From: Pseudomonas putida
GTDB lineage: Bacteria; Pseudomonadota; Gammaproteobacteria; Pseudomonadales; Pseudomonadaceae
NCBI RefSeq assembly: GCF_022627325.1
Contig: NZ_JAETZZ010000017.1
Coordinates: 54,298-118,297, forward strand
Length of the DNA stretch: 64,000 nt
Direction: 5' to 3'
Position 1 is the first letter of the stretch. Every line of letters begins with the position of its first letter. The notes below the pieces were generated by a model that saw nothing but the letters and a program-made list of their open reading frames with translations, ran no database searches and was not told where the DNA came from. Both the position numbers and the translations under genes were made by a program. This document shows, one piece after another, positions 16,809 through 27,069 of this stretch.

Positions 16809-17216
16809 GTGGAAGAAGTGATCGAACAACTCCGTGAAGCCAATGAACCGGTGCCGGTACCCTTGGAGCTTCCCGACGAGGACCAACTGGTCGAGATCGA
16901 GGAACAACTGTTCATCAACATTCCGTTCGTGTTCAAAGAGTTCCTCTTGACCGTCAGTGACGTGGTGTATGGCTCTCTGGAGCCGGTGACCGTCACCGAT
17001 CCCCAGTCCCATACCTACCTGCCCGATGTGGCGGCCAATGCCTGGGACGCCGGCGTACCGCGGGACCTGATCCCGCTATGCCAGGACGGTGACAACTTTT
17101 ACTGCGTCGAGGAAGACGGCACGGTAGTGCTGTGGGATGGCGACGAGGAAGGGGTTGGCGAAGACAGCTGGGAATCGGTCTGGCATTGGGCACGGGACGT
17201 CTGGCTGGAAAGCTGA
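16809..17216 (+). CDS. SMI1/KNR4-family protein
   Basis: A 135-aa acidic protein starting at GTG 16809 (MEEVIEQLREANEPVPVPLE). GGAGGA about eight bases upstream decides the start; the ATG at 16802 gives only an 11-codon frame. The SMI1/KNR4 fold is suggested by the early IEEQLFINIPFVFKEFLLTV segment, the central DLIPLCQDGDNFYCVEEDG motif and the closing WESVWHWARDVWLES. Members include immunity proteins of contact-dependent toxins, but many in Pseudomonas are solitary and of unknown function. No toxin gene is adjacent, so a stand-alone cytoplasmic role is more likely. Confidence 0.8.
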   Translation: MEEVIEQLREANEPVPVPLELPDEDQLVEIEEQLFINIPFVFKEFLLTVSDVVYGSLEPVTVTDPQSHTYLPDVAANAWDAGVPRDLIPLCQDGDNFYCVEEDGTVVLWDGDEEGVGEDSWESVWHWARDVWLES

Positions 17217-17303
17217 TCAGTCACACAGTCGCCAGGCTTCCTGGCCTGGCGACATCGTTACCGCTCCTTTGCGCACGTTGCCGCAATCCCGCGCACAGCG
17301 CCC

Positions 17304-19064
17304 TCAGTGCGTATGTTCCCGGCTGTTTTCCAGCGTCTCCAGCAAGGCGATCTGCATCCGCGAATGCACACGGATGAACCATCGCCACAGCACCGCCACT
17401 ACCATCGCGGCCACCACGGCGATGATCAGCAGTAATTCACTGGTCGGCAGGATGCTCGCCGACAACGCCGACAGCAGCAAGAAGATGACCAGCAGTGACA
17501 GCAGCGGGATCACTTCGGCCACTACACGGCGAACGCGCTGGGTGTGGCGCCCTGCCATTTCCGGCTTGACGCCCATCTCCGCCAACAACATCGACAACGC
17601 CTTGAGCTTGCGATAGGCCGCGATAAGGAAGGGCAGCGACAATAACAGCGCGGCCCCCCAGATTAGCGCCTTTTGCTGGCTGACATCACTGACCCACTCA
17701 TTGAGCCAGGCACCGATGCGTACGGCGAAATACCCGCCGCTGAAGAAAATCGCGATCACCAGTGCCAGGTTGACACCAACCTGCAGCAGGATGCGCCGGA
17801 TCATCGCAGCCAGCATCGCGCTCTCACCTTGCGGCTGGATACTGCGCAGCCACTCGCCATACAGTGAAAGCACGCGTGACAGCCGGCTGGGCATGACGTT
17901 GCCAAGCTTCAGCGACAACGGGTCGGCCGCGCGGATCAGATACGGTGTAAGCAGCGTGGTGATGGCCGAAACCGCCACCGCAACCGGATAAAGGAAGTCG
18001 CTGGTAACTTGCAGCGTCATACCCAAGGCCGCAATGATGAAAGAGAACTCGCCGATCTGGGATAGCCCCATGCCCACCCGCAGCGAGGTACGGCCATCGT
18101 TGCCGGCAATGAACGCACCCATACCGCAAGACAGCATCTTGCCCAGCACCACGGCAACGGTGATGACCATGATCGGCCAGGCATAGTCGAGCAGCACGTT
18201 CGGGTCGATCATCAGGCCGATGGCGACGAAGAAAATGGCGCTGAACAAATCACGCACCGGCTCTATCAGCCGTTCGATCTTCAGCAACTGGCGGGACTCG
18301 GCCATGATCGCACCGATCAGGAACGCCCCCAGCACCATGCTGTACTCGAGTTTGACCACCAGCAGGCAGAAGCCGAAACACAGGCCCAGCACGGTGATCA
18401 GCAACATCTCGTTGCTCTCGAATTTCGCAACGTAGGCCAGCAATCGCGGCACCAGCAAAATGCCGATAACCAGCGCCACGATCATGAACAGCGAAAGCTT
18501 GCCGACGGTGGAAAAGACTTCCCCGGAACTGACCGTACCGCTGACCGCAATGCCAGACAGCAGGGCGATGATGCCGATGCCGAGAATATCCTCGACGATC
18601 AGCACGCCAAAGATGAGTTGGGCGAAACGCTCGTTTTTCATCTTCAGGTCATTGAGTGCCTTGACGATGATGGTGGTCGAGGAAATCGCCAGGATCGCGC
18701 CGAGGAACAGCGAATCCATGGTGCTCCACCCAAACCAGCGGCCGATCTCGAAACCGATCCAGATCATCAGGACGATTTCCAGGAACGCTGCAATGAACGC
18801 CGTGGCCCCCACCTTGAACAGCTTGCGCAGGCTGAACTCAAGGCCCAGGCAGAACATCAGGAAGATAACGCCCAGTTCGGCGAGGGTCTTGATGGTGTCT
18901 TCATCGTGAATCAGGCCGAACGGCGGGGTGTGTGGGCCGATGATGAAACCGGCGACGATGTAGCCCAGCACCACTGGCTGTTTGAAACGATGAAAGAGAA
19001 TCGTCACTACCCCGGCGACCAGCATGATCACTGCCAGATCCTGGATGAAGCTGATGGCATGCAT
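17304..19064 (-). CDS. Cation:proton antiporter, KefB-type CPA2 family
   Basis: From ATG 19064 (MHAISFIQDLAVIMLVAGVV), preceded by GGAG, the protein has 586 aa; the longer frame to 19262 lacks a ribosome site. The first 400 residues are the CPA2 exchanger domain with about 12 membrane segments and typical QPVVLGYIVAGFIIGPHTPP and SLFLGAILAISSTTIIVKAL motifs. After a short cytoplasmic stretch come extra hydrophobic segments (LALVIAIFFSGGYFAVRIGA, LLSLLVIFLLLSALS). I see no Rossmann RCK/TrkA-N domain, unlike KefB or KefC proper. It likely exchanges potassium or sodium for protons at the inner membrane. The gene is monocistronic. Confidence 0.88.
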   Translation of the reverse strand: MHAISFIQDLAVIMLVAGVVTILFHRFKQPVVLGYIVAGFIIGPHTPPFGLIHDEDTIKTLAELGVIFLMFCLGLEFSLRKLFKVGATAFIAAFLEIVLMIWIGFEIGRWFGWSTMDSLFLGAILAISSTTIIVKALNDLKMKNERFAQLIFGVLIVEDILGIGIIALLSGIAVSGTVSSGEVFSTVGKLSLFMIVALVIGILLVPRLLAYVAKFESNEMLLITVLGLCFGFCLLVVKLEYSMVLGAFLIGAIMAESRQLLKIERLIEPVRDLFSAIFFVAIGLMIDPNVLLDYAWPIMVITVAVVLGKMLSCGMGAFIAGNDGRTSLRVGMGLSQIGEFSFIIAALGMTLQVTSDFLYPVAVAVSAITTLLTPYLIRAADPLSLKLGNVMPSRLSRVLSLYGEWLRSIQPQGESAMLAAMIRRILLQVGVNLALVIAIFFSGGYFAVRIGAWLNEWVSDVSQQKALIWGAALLLSLPFLIAAYRKLKALSMLLAEMGVKPEMAGRHTQRVRRVVAEVIPLLSLLVIFLLLSALSASILPTSELLLIIAVVAAMVVAVLWRWFIRVHSRMQIALLETLENSREHTH

Positions 19065-19159
19065 GGCGCGATACTCCTTTTCGATGCCCGGGCAAACCGC
19101 CCCTCTGCCAAGGCATGCCCGAGCGAGCGGCAAGTACACGCTGTATTGGATGCAGCAAT

Positions 19160-19224
19160 GCCCATGTTGCATGGGCGTACTCAGGTTAACATCGCACCCC
19201 GCCGCATATTGCTGATGCAATATG
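19160..19224. promoter_or_regulatory. Two perfect dyads in the 321-bp antiporter/thioesterase divergent region
   Basis: GCCCATG-TTG-CATGGGC (19160-19176) and CATATTGC-TGAT-GCAATATG (19205-19224) lie 28 bp apart in the gap 19065-19385. Either could be an operator or an RNA hairpin in the antiporter leader. No known consensus is recognised, and no other gene is seen in the gap. Confidence 0.35.
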
Positions 19225-19385
19225 TAGAAACAGATCGGCCGGTCAACGGCCGCTGATGGCATGATCGGCGTGACGACGGAGCGTCAGTCAACGTCCCGTA
19301 TCAGGAAGGCAAACTTCAAGAGGGGAAACAGAAAGTGTCAGCAGATACCCGCCCCGATTCAGCGCAACCTCACCGTGAGCACACT

Positions 19386-19871
19386 ATGGAACCTGGAAAC
19401 GCCCAGCTGAGCATGACCGTACTGATGACCCCGGACATGGCCAACTTTTCGGGCAACGTACATGGCGGCACCTTGCTCAAGTATCTCGATGAAGTGGCCT
19501 ACGCCTGCGCTAGCCGCTATGCCGGCAGCTATGTGGTCACCCTGTCGGTCGATCAGGTGATTTTCCGCGAGCCGGTGCACGTGGGCGAACTCGTCACGTT
19601 CCTGGCATCGGTGAACTACACCGGCACTACCTCCATGGAGGTGGGCATCAAGGTCGTCACCGAGAACATTCGCGAACGCTCGGTGCGTCATTCCAACAGC
19701 TGTTTTTTCACCATGGTCGCGGTCGACGACAACCGCCGCCCGGTCCCGGTCCCTGCGCGTCAGCCGCAGTCCAGTGAAGAAAAGCGCCGCTTCCTCCAGG
19801 GCCAGCAACGCCGGCAGATCCGTCAGGAACTGGAAAAGCGTTATCAGGATTTGAAGACCGACGCCCTTTAA
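19386..19871 (+). CDS. Acyl-CoA thioesterase, hotdog-fold YciA-like
   Basis: From ATG 19386 the protein is 161 aa (MEPGNAQLSMTVLMTPDMAN). The frame continues up to GTG 19335, which has a GAGGGG upstream, so a 178-aa form is possible; homologues I recall begin at MEPGNA. The hotdog signature FSGNVHGGTLLKYLDEVAYA is followed by FREPVHVGELVTFLASVNYT. These cytoplasmic enzymes hydrolyse acyl-CoA to free CoA and fatty acid. The C-terminal part is basic and charged (EEKRRFLQGQQRRQIRQELE), as in long-chain BFIT/YciA relatives. It ends in a 4-bp overlap with convergent pdxY. Confidence 0.88.
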   Translation: MEPGNAQLSMTVLMTPDMANFSGNVHGGTLLKYLDEVAYACASRYAGSYVVTLSVDQVIFREPVHVGELVTFLASVNYTGTTSMEVGIKVVTENIRERSVRHSNSCFFTMVAVDDNRRPVPVPARQPQSSEEKRRFLQGQQRRQIRQELEKRYQDLKTDAL

Positions 19872-20740
19872 AGCGCCAGGCGCTGCGCCTCGAAGCGCAC
19901 ACGCGGGTGAGCGATGCGGTCCTGGGCCCGCACCAGCTGCAGTTCGTAACTGGCGCAGGCCTGGGTTTCCAGCAGCACCTCATGCACAGCTGCCGCTGTG
20001 TACTCAAAGGCTTGTACCCAGCTGTCGCCCAACAGCACTCGGGCCAGGAACAGCCCTGAGGTCAAGTCCCCCACCCCGACCGGCTGGCGAGGGAAAGCCA
20101 GCAGCGGGCGGCGCAAGTGCCAGCTGTGATCACCGGTGACCAACAACATTTCGAACGTGTCTGGGCAACGCCCCGGGTAGGCCAGGTGCTTGACCAGCAC
20201 AGCCTGCGGGCCGCGCTCAAGAAGGCCGCGTGCCATGTGCACGCAATCTTCCAGGCTTTGCGCGCGCCGGCCACAAAAACTGTCCAGTTCCAGCTGGTTG
20301 GGGCACAGAATGTCAGCCTGGGCAACCGCATCGTCCAGCAGGAACTCGCTCACCTCCTGTGGGACGATGCACCCTTTCTCCGGATGCCCCATGACCGGGT
20401 CGCACAGATACAGCGCCTTTGGGTTGACGGCCTTGATCCGCTCGACACCCGCCAGTATCGCCCGCCCCTGCTCGGCGCTACCCAGATAGCCCGAGAGGAC
20501 GGCATCGCAATGCCCCAGTTCACCGATGTTGGAAATGCCTTCCACCAACGCAGGAATTTGCGCTGGAGCAAGCACTTCGCCCGCCCACTGGCCATACTGA
20601 GTGTGGTTGGAGAACTGCACGGTATTGAGCGGCCAGACATTGACCCCGATACGCTGCATTGGAAACACCGCGGCGCTGTTGCCGGCGTGGCCGAACACCA
20701 CGTGGGACTGAATGGCGAGCAGGTGCGGGGTACGTTTCAT
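19868..20740 (-). CDS. pdxY: Pyridoxal kinase
   Basis: A 290-aa ribokinase-fold enzyme read from ATG 20740 (MKRTPHLLAIQSHVVFGHAG). The frame extends upstream to 20860, but this start gives the conserved PdxY N-terminus SHVVFGHAGNSAAVFPMQR. The catalytic aspartate lies in QPVGVGDLTSGLFLARVLLG; CDPVMGHPEKGCIVPQE and CPNQLELDSF are further family marks. It phosphorylates pyridoxal to PLP in the vitamin B6 salvage pathway. It is divergent from the DUF3301 gene. Confidence 0.93.
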   Translation of the reverse strand: MKRTPHLLAIQSHVVFGHAGNSAAVFPMQRIGVNVWPLNTVQFSNHTQYGQWAGEVLAPAQIPALVEGISNIGELGHCDAVLSGYLGSAEQGRAILAGVERIKAVNPKALYLCDPVMGHPEKGCIVPQEVSEFLLDDAVAQADILCPNQLELDSFCGRRAQSLEDCVHMARGLLERGPQAVLVKHLAYPGRCPDTFEMLLVTGDHSWHLRRPLLAFPRQPVGVGDLTSGLFLARVLLGDSWVQAFEYTAAAVHEVLLETQACASYELQLVRAQDRIAHPRVRFEAQRLAL

Positions 20741-20860
20741 GCGGGCGTTTTCCAAAGCTGTTTCAGGGATTGTGCGTCGCGCAGTATGAACTCGATTGCC
20801 ACCTGTACGACAGACCAGGGACGCAGTTAAGCTGGATCGACCTGTTTGGAGCATACGCAA

Positions 20861-21253
20861 ATGTTGACCCTGGAGAATCTCTTCGTCCTGATGCTGGTGG
20901 CCACGGCAGGCGCTTGGTTATGGCACAACCACGGGCTACGCGAGAAAGCCTTGGAACGGGTCAAACAGCATTGTGCAAAGCTGGATCTGGAGCTGCTCGA
21001 CGACGCCGTCGCGCTCAAGCGCATTGCATTTTTGCGCGATGCCAAGGGCAGAAAGCGCCTGGCCCGTGTGTATGCCTTCGAGTTCACAGTCACCGGCGAA
21101 CAGCGCCACCCAGGCACGGTGACTCAGTTTGGCGCTCATAGCGTGCAGATCGAACTGGCGCCCTACCCATTCGAGATCAATACGCCGCCACGGGCCGACA
21201 ACGTGATCGAAATGAAGCAATGGCGCCAGGAACATAATCGCTGGCACAACTGA
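20861..21253 (+). CDS. DUF3301 domain-containing membrane-anchored protein
   Basis: From ATG 20861 the protein has 130 aa (MLTLENLFVLMLVATAGAWL), with GGAG nine bases upstream; an in-frame TTG at 20846 is less likely. The N-terminus is one membrane segment, followed by NHGLREKALERVKQHCAKLD and RKRLARVYAFEFTVTGEQRH, typical of DUF3301. Function unknown. The body should face the cytoplasm. Its stop is immediately followed by the stop of the convergent CobW gene. Confidence 0.85.
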   Translation: MLTLENLFVLMLVATAGAWLWHNHGLREKALERVKQHCAKLDLELLDDAVALKRIAFLRDAKGRKRLARVYAFEFTVTGEQRHPGTVTQFGAHSVQIELAPYPFEINTPPRADNVIEMKQWRQEHNRWHN

Positions 21254-22225
21254 TCACCTGACCCGACAGCCCTCCAGCGCGGTCTGCAGCGCTGGCAGGT
21301 CTTGGGGCTGGTCGAAAATCAGTTCGATGCGCGTATCCTTGCGCCACTCACTCGGCTGCCAAGCCGGCAGGTTGCCGTCAAGGCCGTTGAAAGACTGCCA
21401 ACCCTCCGGGCTGTGGATAACACCCTTGGCCCGGCGCCATGAATAAGCGTCGAGCATGCCACGCAAGGCTTGTGGATCGAATTGCTGGCTGGGGTGCCAA
21501 CGCCAGCCGACACTCCAGCCACCTTCGCCTTGCTGTGCATGACAGATGGGTTGACGAGGGTCTATCCACAGGGTGCCGAGGGCCGGTTGGCGATTATCCA
21601 CAACGGCTTTATCCACAGAATCACCACCCACTGCATCTATGGAGGAACGAGGAAGGCTGGATACAGCCAACAGCCCCTGCTCTGTCCAAACGCCCTGTTT
21701 CGCTGATATTTCCTTACTTATCAACAACCTGCGATTTCCATCCACAGCCGCGCTCTTGTTGAAAATCACCAGTCCGGCCGCTTGCAGAGCCTGCAATTGA
21801 GCATCGGGTAACGGCTCACCTCGCGCCAGCGCTTGAGCATCCAAGACCATCACCATTGGCTGCAGCGCCAGAACCCCAACCCAAGGTGCCTGATTCAATT
21901 GGGTCATCAGCTGCAGGGGGTGACCAAGCCCAGAGGGTTCAATGAACAACCGGTCGGGTTGGGCCTTGCGCAACAGACGCCCCAGCCCGACCTGGAACGG
22001 TGTGCCATTGACGCAGCACAGGCACCCACCCGCCACTTCGGCAATGGCAACACCATCTTCATCACAGCTGAGCAGCGCTGCATCCAGGCCGACTTGGCCA
22101 AACTCGTTGACCAGCACCGCCCAACGCTCGTCGGCAGGGCGCTGAGCCATCAGCTGGCGGATGAGGCTGGTCTTGCCTGCACCCAAGGGGCCAGCGATAA
22201 CGTGAGTGGGAATATTCTGCAGCAT
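21254..22225 (-). CDS. CobW/COG0523-family GTP-dependent metal chaperone (YjiA-like)
   Basis: A 323-aa G3E-family GTPase. Walker A is VIAGPLGAGKTSLIRQLM, the metal-binding CxCC motif is GGCLCCVNG, and IFNKSA provides the guanine-recognition NKxD-like element. The C-terminal CobW domain is short. In COG0523 proteins the CxCC cysteines bind zinc, which the protein hands to client enzymes under shortage. It is the third gene of a leftward zinc-responsive cluster after zigA and DUF1826 (39-bp gap), so it probably shares their Zur control. A shorter YjiA-type member than ZigA. Confidence 0.87.
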   Translation of the reverse strand: MLQNIPTHVIAGPLGAGKTSLIRQLMAQRPADERWAVLVNEFGQVGLDAALLSCDEDGVAIAEVAGGCLCCVNGTPFQVGLGRLLRKAQPDRLFIEPSGLGHPLQLMTQLNQAPWVGVLALQPMVMVLDAQALARGEPLPDAQLQALQAAGLVIFNKSAAVDGNRRLLISKEISAKQGVWTEQGLLAVSSLPRSSIDAVGGDSVDKAVVDNRQPALGTLWIDPRQPICHAQQGEGGWSVGWRWHPSQQFDPQALRGMLDAYSWRRAKGVIHSPEGWQSFNGLDGNLPAWQPSEWRKDTRIELIFDQPQDLPALQTALEGCRVR

Positions 22226-22264
22226 GCGCTTACTTCAGGTCGGAATTCACCCCACTATGCCCCG

Positions 22265-22887
22265 TCACGCCAACCAGTCAAGGCTGAGCAACAGGCGCGG
22301 GCCAGGGCCAGCGGGCGAGCGATGGATCAGGCCTGCTCCTTCGTTGCCAGACCATTTTTCGCCCTTCAGCAGCGCGACATCACCCGCTTGCAACCGTTGG
22401 ATGTTATCCACAGGTGCCGGTGCGAGCTGCAACCCCGCTCGTTCGATGGCACCTTCGGGCAGCCATTCGCTGCCGCAGCCCACATAGGTGGTGAGCAGGC
22501 GCAAAGGCACGTTATCCACATGGAAGCGCGGGCACATCGCATTGTGCAGCACCCGCAGGCGCAGACCGACGCGCCGGGCACCCACCAGACATGTATACGC
22601 CGAAACCAGCCAGCACACATCTGCAACGAAACTCTCATAGCCCTGCAGATCGGCCGCTTCCCGCAACAGATCTGGTAGCACTGGCGGCTCATCCTCATTC
22701 ACATCGACGACCCGCTGGTCCGCGAACGGTTGGCCGAGGCTGACTACCAATGCCGCGAAGTCTTCAACCTGGGCAGGCAAGTGTCGCTCCCAGACTGCCA
22801 GGTTGACACCGTCTTGCAGAATGTCGGTGAGCACCCGAGGCGATTCACCATGGACTTGGCGGATATCCACACGCTGAGCCGCGGGCG

Positions 22888-22891
<4 letters not shown>
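22265..22891 (-). CDS. DUF1826 domain-containing protein
   Basis: A 208-aa protein starting MTPAAQRVDIRQVHGESPRV, overlapping the zigA stop by 4 bp. DUF1826 features are NLAVWERHLPAQVEDFA near the start, PRFHVDNVPLRLLTTYVGCG in the middle and DVALLKGEKWSGNEGAGLIH towards the end. The H-x-D plus late histidines resemble a small cupin-like metal site. The family is repeatedly found next to COG0523 zinc GTPases and under Zur control, so a part in zinc starvation is likely, but the reaction is unknown. Confidence 0.85.
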
Positions 22892-24096
<1,205 letters not shown>

Positions 24097-24144
24097 GGCG
24101 GATCCTCTACAGGCGGACGCATTCGAAACGATGCATTGCACAAC

Positions 24145-24157
24145 GTTATAAAGTAAC
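24145..24157. promoter_or_regulatory. Zur-box-like dyad upstream of zigA
   Basis: GTTATAAAGTAAC (GTTA/TAAC arms with AT-rich centre) matches the core of gammaproteobacterial Zur boxes such as GTTATANNATAAC. It sits 49 bp before zigA, where bound Zur would block its promoter, and 50 bp from the divergent secreted-protein gene. Confidence 0.65.
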
Positions 24158-24207
24158 AATACAATTTCGCCAAGCCGTTCTCGTCGGACGGTTACCCGGG
24201 AAGGAAA

Positions 24208-24588
24208 ATGAACCTGTCACCCGCAGTACTGTTATTGCTGCTCGCTGCGCCAACACCGTTGCTTGCGATACCTCAGCAGAACGCGCAGGCGTCATGCACG
24301 AGGAGCGCGACGCTGGTGGCCTGTAAAGACGCCACTGGCAGTTACTACAGCGTGCGTACCGAGGGCAGCCACATCTACCTACGCGGTTTCGATAGTGCGA
24401 CGCACCGCGTGTGGGCGCAAACCAACAGCCGCTATGGAGCGCTGACTTTCTTCACTGGCCTGGCCAGCGATGGTGAAGCCTGGGTTGGCTATAGCCGCCG
24501 AGCTGGTTGGACCTCCCTGACCCGCGTTTCCAGCTCCAACGGCGAACGTTTCAGTCTGCGTTGCAGCCTGGTCGGTGGCTGCCAGTGA
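24208..24588 (+). CDS. Small exported hypothetical protein (126 aa)
   Basis: MNLSPAVLLLLLAAPTPLLA is a clear Sec signal peptide; the mature part of about 105 aa holds cysteines at SCTRSATLVACKD and near the end LRCSLVGGCQ, so one or two disulfides are likely. AAGGA stands four or five bases before ATG 24208. I do not recognise the family. It is divergent from zigA with the Zur-like dyad in between, so it might be zinc-regulated, which is inference. It should be periplasmic or secreted. Confidence 0.75.
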   Translation: MNLSPAVLLLLLAAPTPLLAIPQQNAQASCTRSATLVACKDATGSYYSVRTEGSHIYLRGFDSATHRVWAQTNSRYGALTFFTGLASDGEAWVGYSRRAGWTSLTRVSSSNGERFSLRCSLVGGCQ

Positions 24589-24933
24589 TCGTTCGTTTGC
24601 CTGACATTGACGCTGATCTAGCCCGACGCCAGCGATTTCCGCGCAGATACCCAGCGCGCCACTGGCCTGGGTGGGCATCATCGGTCTCTTATAGAGAAGG
24701 CAGGCGCTCCTCAGCCCACCATTCGCGGCATGGAGGGGTAAGCGATAAGCGTGGCTGCCAGAATTGGAATGGAATGTTCCACGTGGAACTATCAGTTCGC
24801 TTGGCTTATAGGCGACCTGCTAGTGCTGAGGGCAATTCACCGAACCCAGCCGGTATCGAACTGCGCGTGGTACATGCAGAAGCCTGCATGCCCACGACGC
24901 AGTAGCCGACAACGATCGGCAAGAGGGAGCGCG
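24589..24933. other. Non-coding interval with a parS site
   Basis: No credible gene is seen in these 345 bp; frames present lack ribosome sites and family likeness. The only recognisable element is the 16-bp parS at 24775-24790. A weak inverted CCACC/GGTGGG-like structure and an AT-poor composition are otherwise unremarkable. Confidence 0.6.
24775..24790. other. parS: parS centromere site (ParB binding), left arm
   Basis: TGTTCCACGTGGAACT matches the Pseudomonas 16-bp parS palindrome with one change at the last base. ParB, encoded at 43.4-44.3 kb, would nucleate here. It lies about 28 kb left of dnaA in non-coding DNA, whereas the other two sites are inside recF. Confidence 0.88.
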
Positions 24934-25461
24934 TCAGGTGCGGGGCTTTACTGTTCCACAGTCATTGCCCAACCATACCGCCCGGGTATTCATACTGCCG
25001 CGCTGTTGCACACCCGACGCATTGAATGTCCCGTTGACTTGGGTAGTGAACTCCTTGTCACTAAGGAAGGTTGCCTGGCCGGCACCTTGGGCTTTGGGGC
25101 AACTGAACTGAAACTTCCAGACATTGCCGGTCCGCTCGGTAATCTTTTGCGTGCAGCCTGACTGAGGGTCCTGCAAGGGAATATCGTTGGTTTTCACCTG
25201 CTCCGGCGTCAGGCATGAACGCACGCCATTGCCTGCTACCGCGATGCCCTGCTTGGCCAGTGCCCCTTCCATCATGGCCCTCTGCTCGGGCGGCAGGTTC
25301 TTCAGTTGGCCGAGCATGAACTGCATGTCCGGCAATGGCTTACCGTCGACCTGCATGTTGCTGGTGGTGAGCTCCCACAGACCAGGCTGCAACATCTGCG
25401 CATGCACAAGTGGGCTGGCCAGGCCAAAAGCCAGGGCCAGCAGTGGCAGACGAATCTTCAT
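24934..25461 (-). CDS. DUF3617 domain-containing periplasmic protein
   Basis: A 175-aa protein from ATG 25461 with GGAG upstream. The first about 20 residues (MKIRLPLLALAFGLASPLVH) form a signal peptide ending at HAQ. The mature part opens MLQPGLWELTTSNMQVDGKP, the DUF3617 signature, and has conserved cysteines at RSCLTPEQV, SGCTQK and FSCPKA. The family is widespread in proteobacteria with no known reaction. It stands alone, divergent from clsA. Confidence 0.85.
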   Translation of the reverse strand: MKIRLPLLALAFGLASPLVHAQMLQPGLWELTTSNMQVDGKPLPDMQFMLGQLKNLPPEQRAMMEGALAKQGIAVAGNGVRSCLTPEQVKTNDIPLQDPQSGCTQKITERTGNVWKFQFSCPKAQGAGQATFLSDKEFTTQVNGTFNASGVQQRGSMNTRAVWLGNDCGTVKPRT

Positions 25462-25591
25462 GGACGAACGCTCCTCAAAATAACCGACTCGATGGCCGGG
25501 TACAGGCTTAGACGGCAAATCCGCTTTCAGGTTGCAAGGCGGGCCTGGAAGTGTTCTGTTATCTGCTGTGTATTTGCCAAGCAGGATGCGT

Positions 25592-27031
25592 ATGGATTAC
25601 CACAGCCCCTACTTCTTCGGCTATGTGCTCGGGCTCGTTCACTTGCTTGGCATTATCGCCGCGCTGCATGCGGTGTTTACCGTGCGTACGGCCCAAGGGG
25701 CAATTGCCTGGGCCATGTCGCTGTTCTTCATTCCCTACTTCACACTCATTCCTTACCTGGTGTTCGGTGCCCGCTCCTTCAACGCCTACATCAAGGCTCG
25801 GCGCCAGGCCAACCAGGAAATGCACGTGGCGATGGCCAACCTCAACTGGCGGCCTTGGGTAGAGGAAGCGCTCACAGCTCGGGAGTCGCAGAGCTACGCC
25901 GCCTTGCGTGCCATGCCAAAACTTGGGCGAATGCCGTGCTTGGCCAATAACCAAGTAAAGCTGCTGATCGATGGCCAAGCCACCTTCGACGCCATCTTCG
26001 CTGCTATCGAACAAGCACGAGAAGTGGTGTTGGTACAGTTCTTCATCATCCACAACGACACCATCGGCAAAGCGCTGCAGCAACTGTTGCTGCGCAAAGC
26101 GGCCGAGGGCGTGAAGGTGTTCGTGCTGTATGACAGGGTTGGCAGCCATGCCTTGCCCGCCAGCTATAGCCAGAGCCTCAGAGACGGCGGGGTGCAGATC
26201 CACGCCTTCGCCACCCGCCGCGGCTGGTTCAATCGCTTCCAGGTGAACTTCCGTAACCACCGCAAGATTGTCGTGGTCGATGGGGTTACCGGCTTCATCG
26301 GCGGGCACAACGTCGGTGATGAATACCTGGGCGGCAACCCTCACCTCTCGCCCTGGCGTGATACCCATGTGCAGATCGGCGGCCCGGTGCTGGCTTGCCT
26401 ACAGGAGTCCTTCGCCGAAGACTGGTACTGGGCAACGCGCCAGCTACCGCCACTGATCCTGCCCGACACCTATCCGGACAACGGTGTGCTTTGCCAGGCG
26501 CTGGCCAGCGGGCCGGCAGATCCGCAAGAGACCTGCGCGCTGTTTTTCATCGAAGCCATCCATTCCGCGACTCGCCGCGTGTGGATCACAAGCCCCTACT
26601 TCATTCCCGACGAGGCCGTGTTCGCCGCGCTGCGCCTGGCCGTGCTGCGCGGTGTGGATGTGCGCATCCTGATCCCAGCTCGCCCCGACCATCGGGTCGT
26701 TTACGCCGCCTCCAGCCTGTTCGCCTTCGAGGCGGTGCGGGCGGGGGTACGCATGTACCGTTATCAGCCAGGGTTCCTTCATCAGAAGGTGGTGTTGGTG
26801 GACGATGAGGTCAGTGCTATCGGTAGTGCCAACCTGGACAACCGCTCATTCCGGCTGAACTTCGAAATCACCCTACTGACAGTGGATCGGGATTTCGCCG
26901 ATCAGGTAGAGAAGATGTTGACCACTGACTTCGAGCAGGCCAGGGAAATTACGCCTGAGGACAGCAGCAAAACCCACCGTCTTCAACAGCTGGGGATGCG
27001 TGTAGCGCGGTTGATCTCACCGATCCTCTGA
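25592..27031 (+). CDS. clsA: Cardiolipin synthase A
   Basis: From ATG 25592 (MDYHSPYFFGYVLGLVHLLG) the enzyme is 479 aa, close to the usual ClsA length; the frame runs further up without a ribosome site. Two N-terminal membrane segments are followed by two phospholipase D motifs, FRNHRKIVVVDG and FLHQKVVLVDD, giving the HxKxxxxD pair. It joins two phosphatidylglycerol molecules to cardiolipin and glycerol at the inner membrane. It converges on cfa (39 bp between stops), another membrane-lipid enzyme, but transcription is separate. Confidence 0.93.
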   Translation: MDYHSPYFFGYVLGLVHLLGIIAALHAVFTVRTAQGAIAWAMSLFFIPYFTLIPYLVFGARSFNAYIKARRQANQEMHVAMANLNWRPWVEEALTARESQSYAALRAMPKLGRMPCLANNQVKLLIDGQATFDAIFAAIEQAREVVLVQFFIIHNDTIGKALQQLLLRKAAEGVKVFVLYDRVGSHALPASYSQSLRDGGVQIHAFATRRGWFNRFQVNFRNHRKIVVVDGVTGFIGGHNVGDEYLGGNPHLSPWRDTHVQIGGPVLACLQESFAEDWYWATRQLPPLILPDTYPDNGVLCQALASGPADPQETCALFFIEAIHSATRRVWITSPYFIPDEAVFAALRLAVLRGVDVRILIPARPDHRVVYAASSLFAFEAVRAGVRMYRYQPGFLHQKVVLVDDEVSAIGSANLDNRSFRLNFEITLLTVDRDFADQVEKMLTTDFEQAREITPEDSSKTHRLQQLGMRVARLISPIL

Positions 27032-27069
27032 TGGGTGACCGGGGCCGCCTGAAGCGTGCCCCAGGTCAA

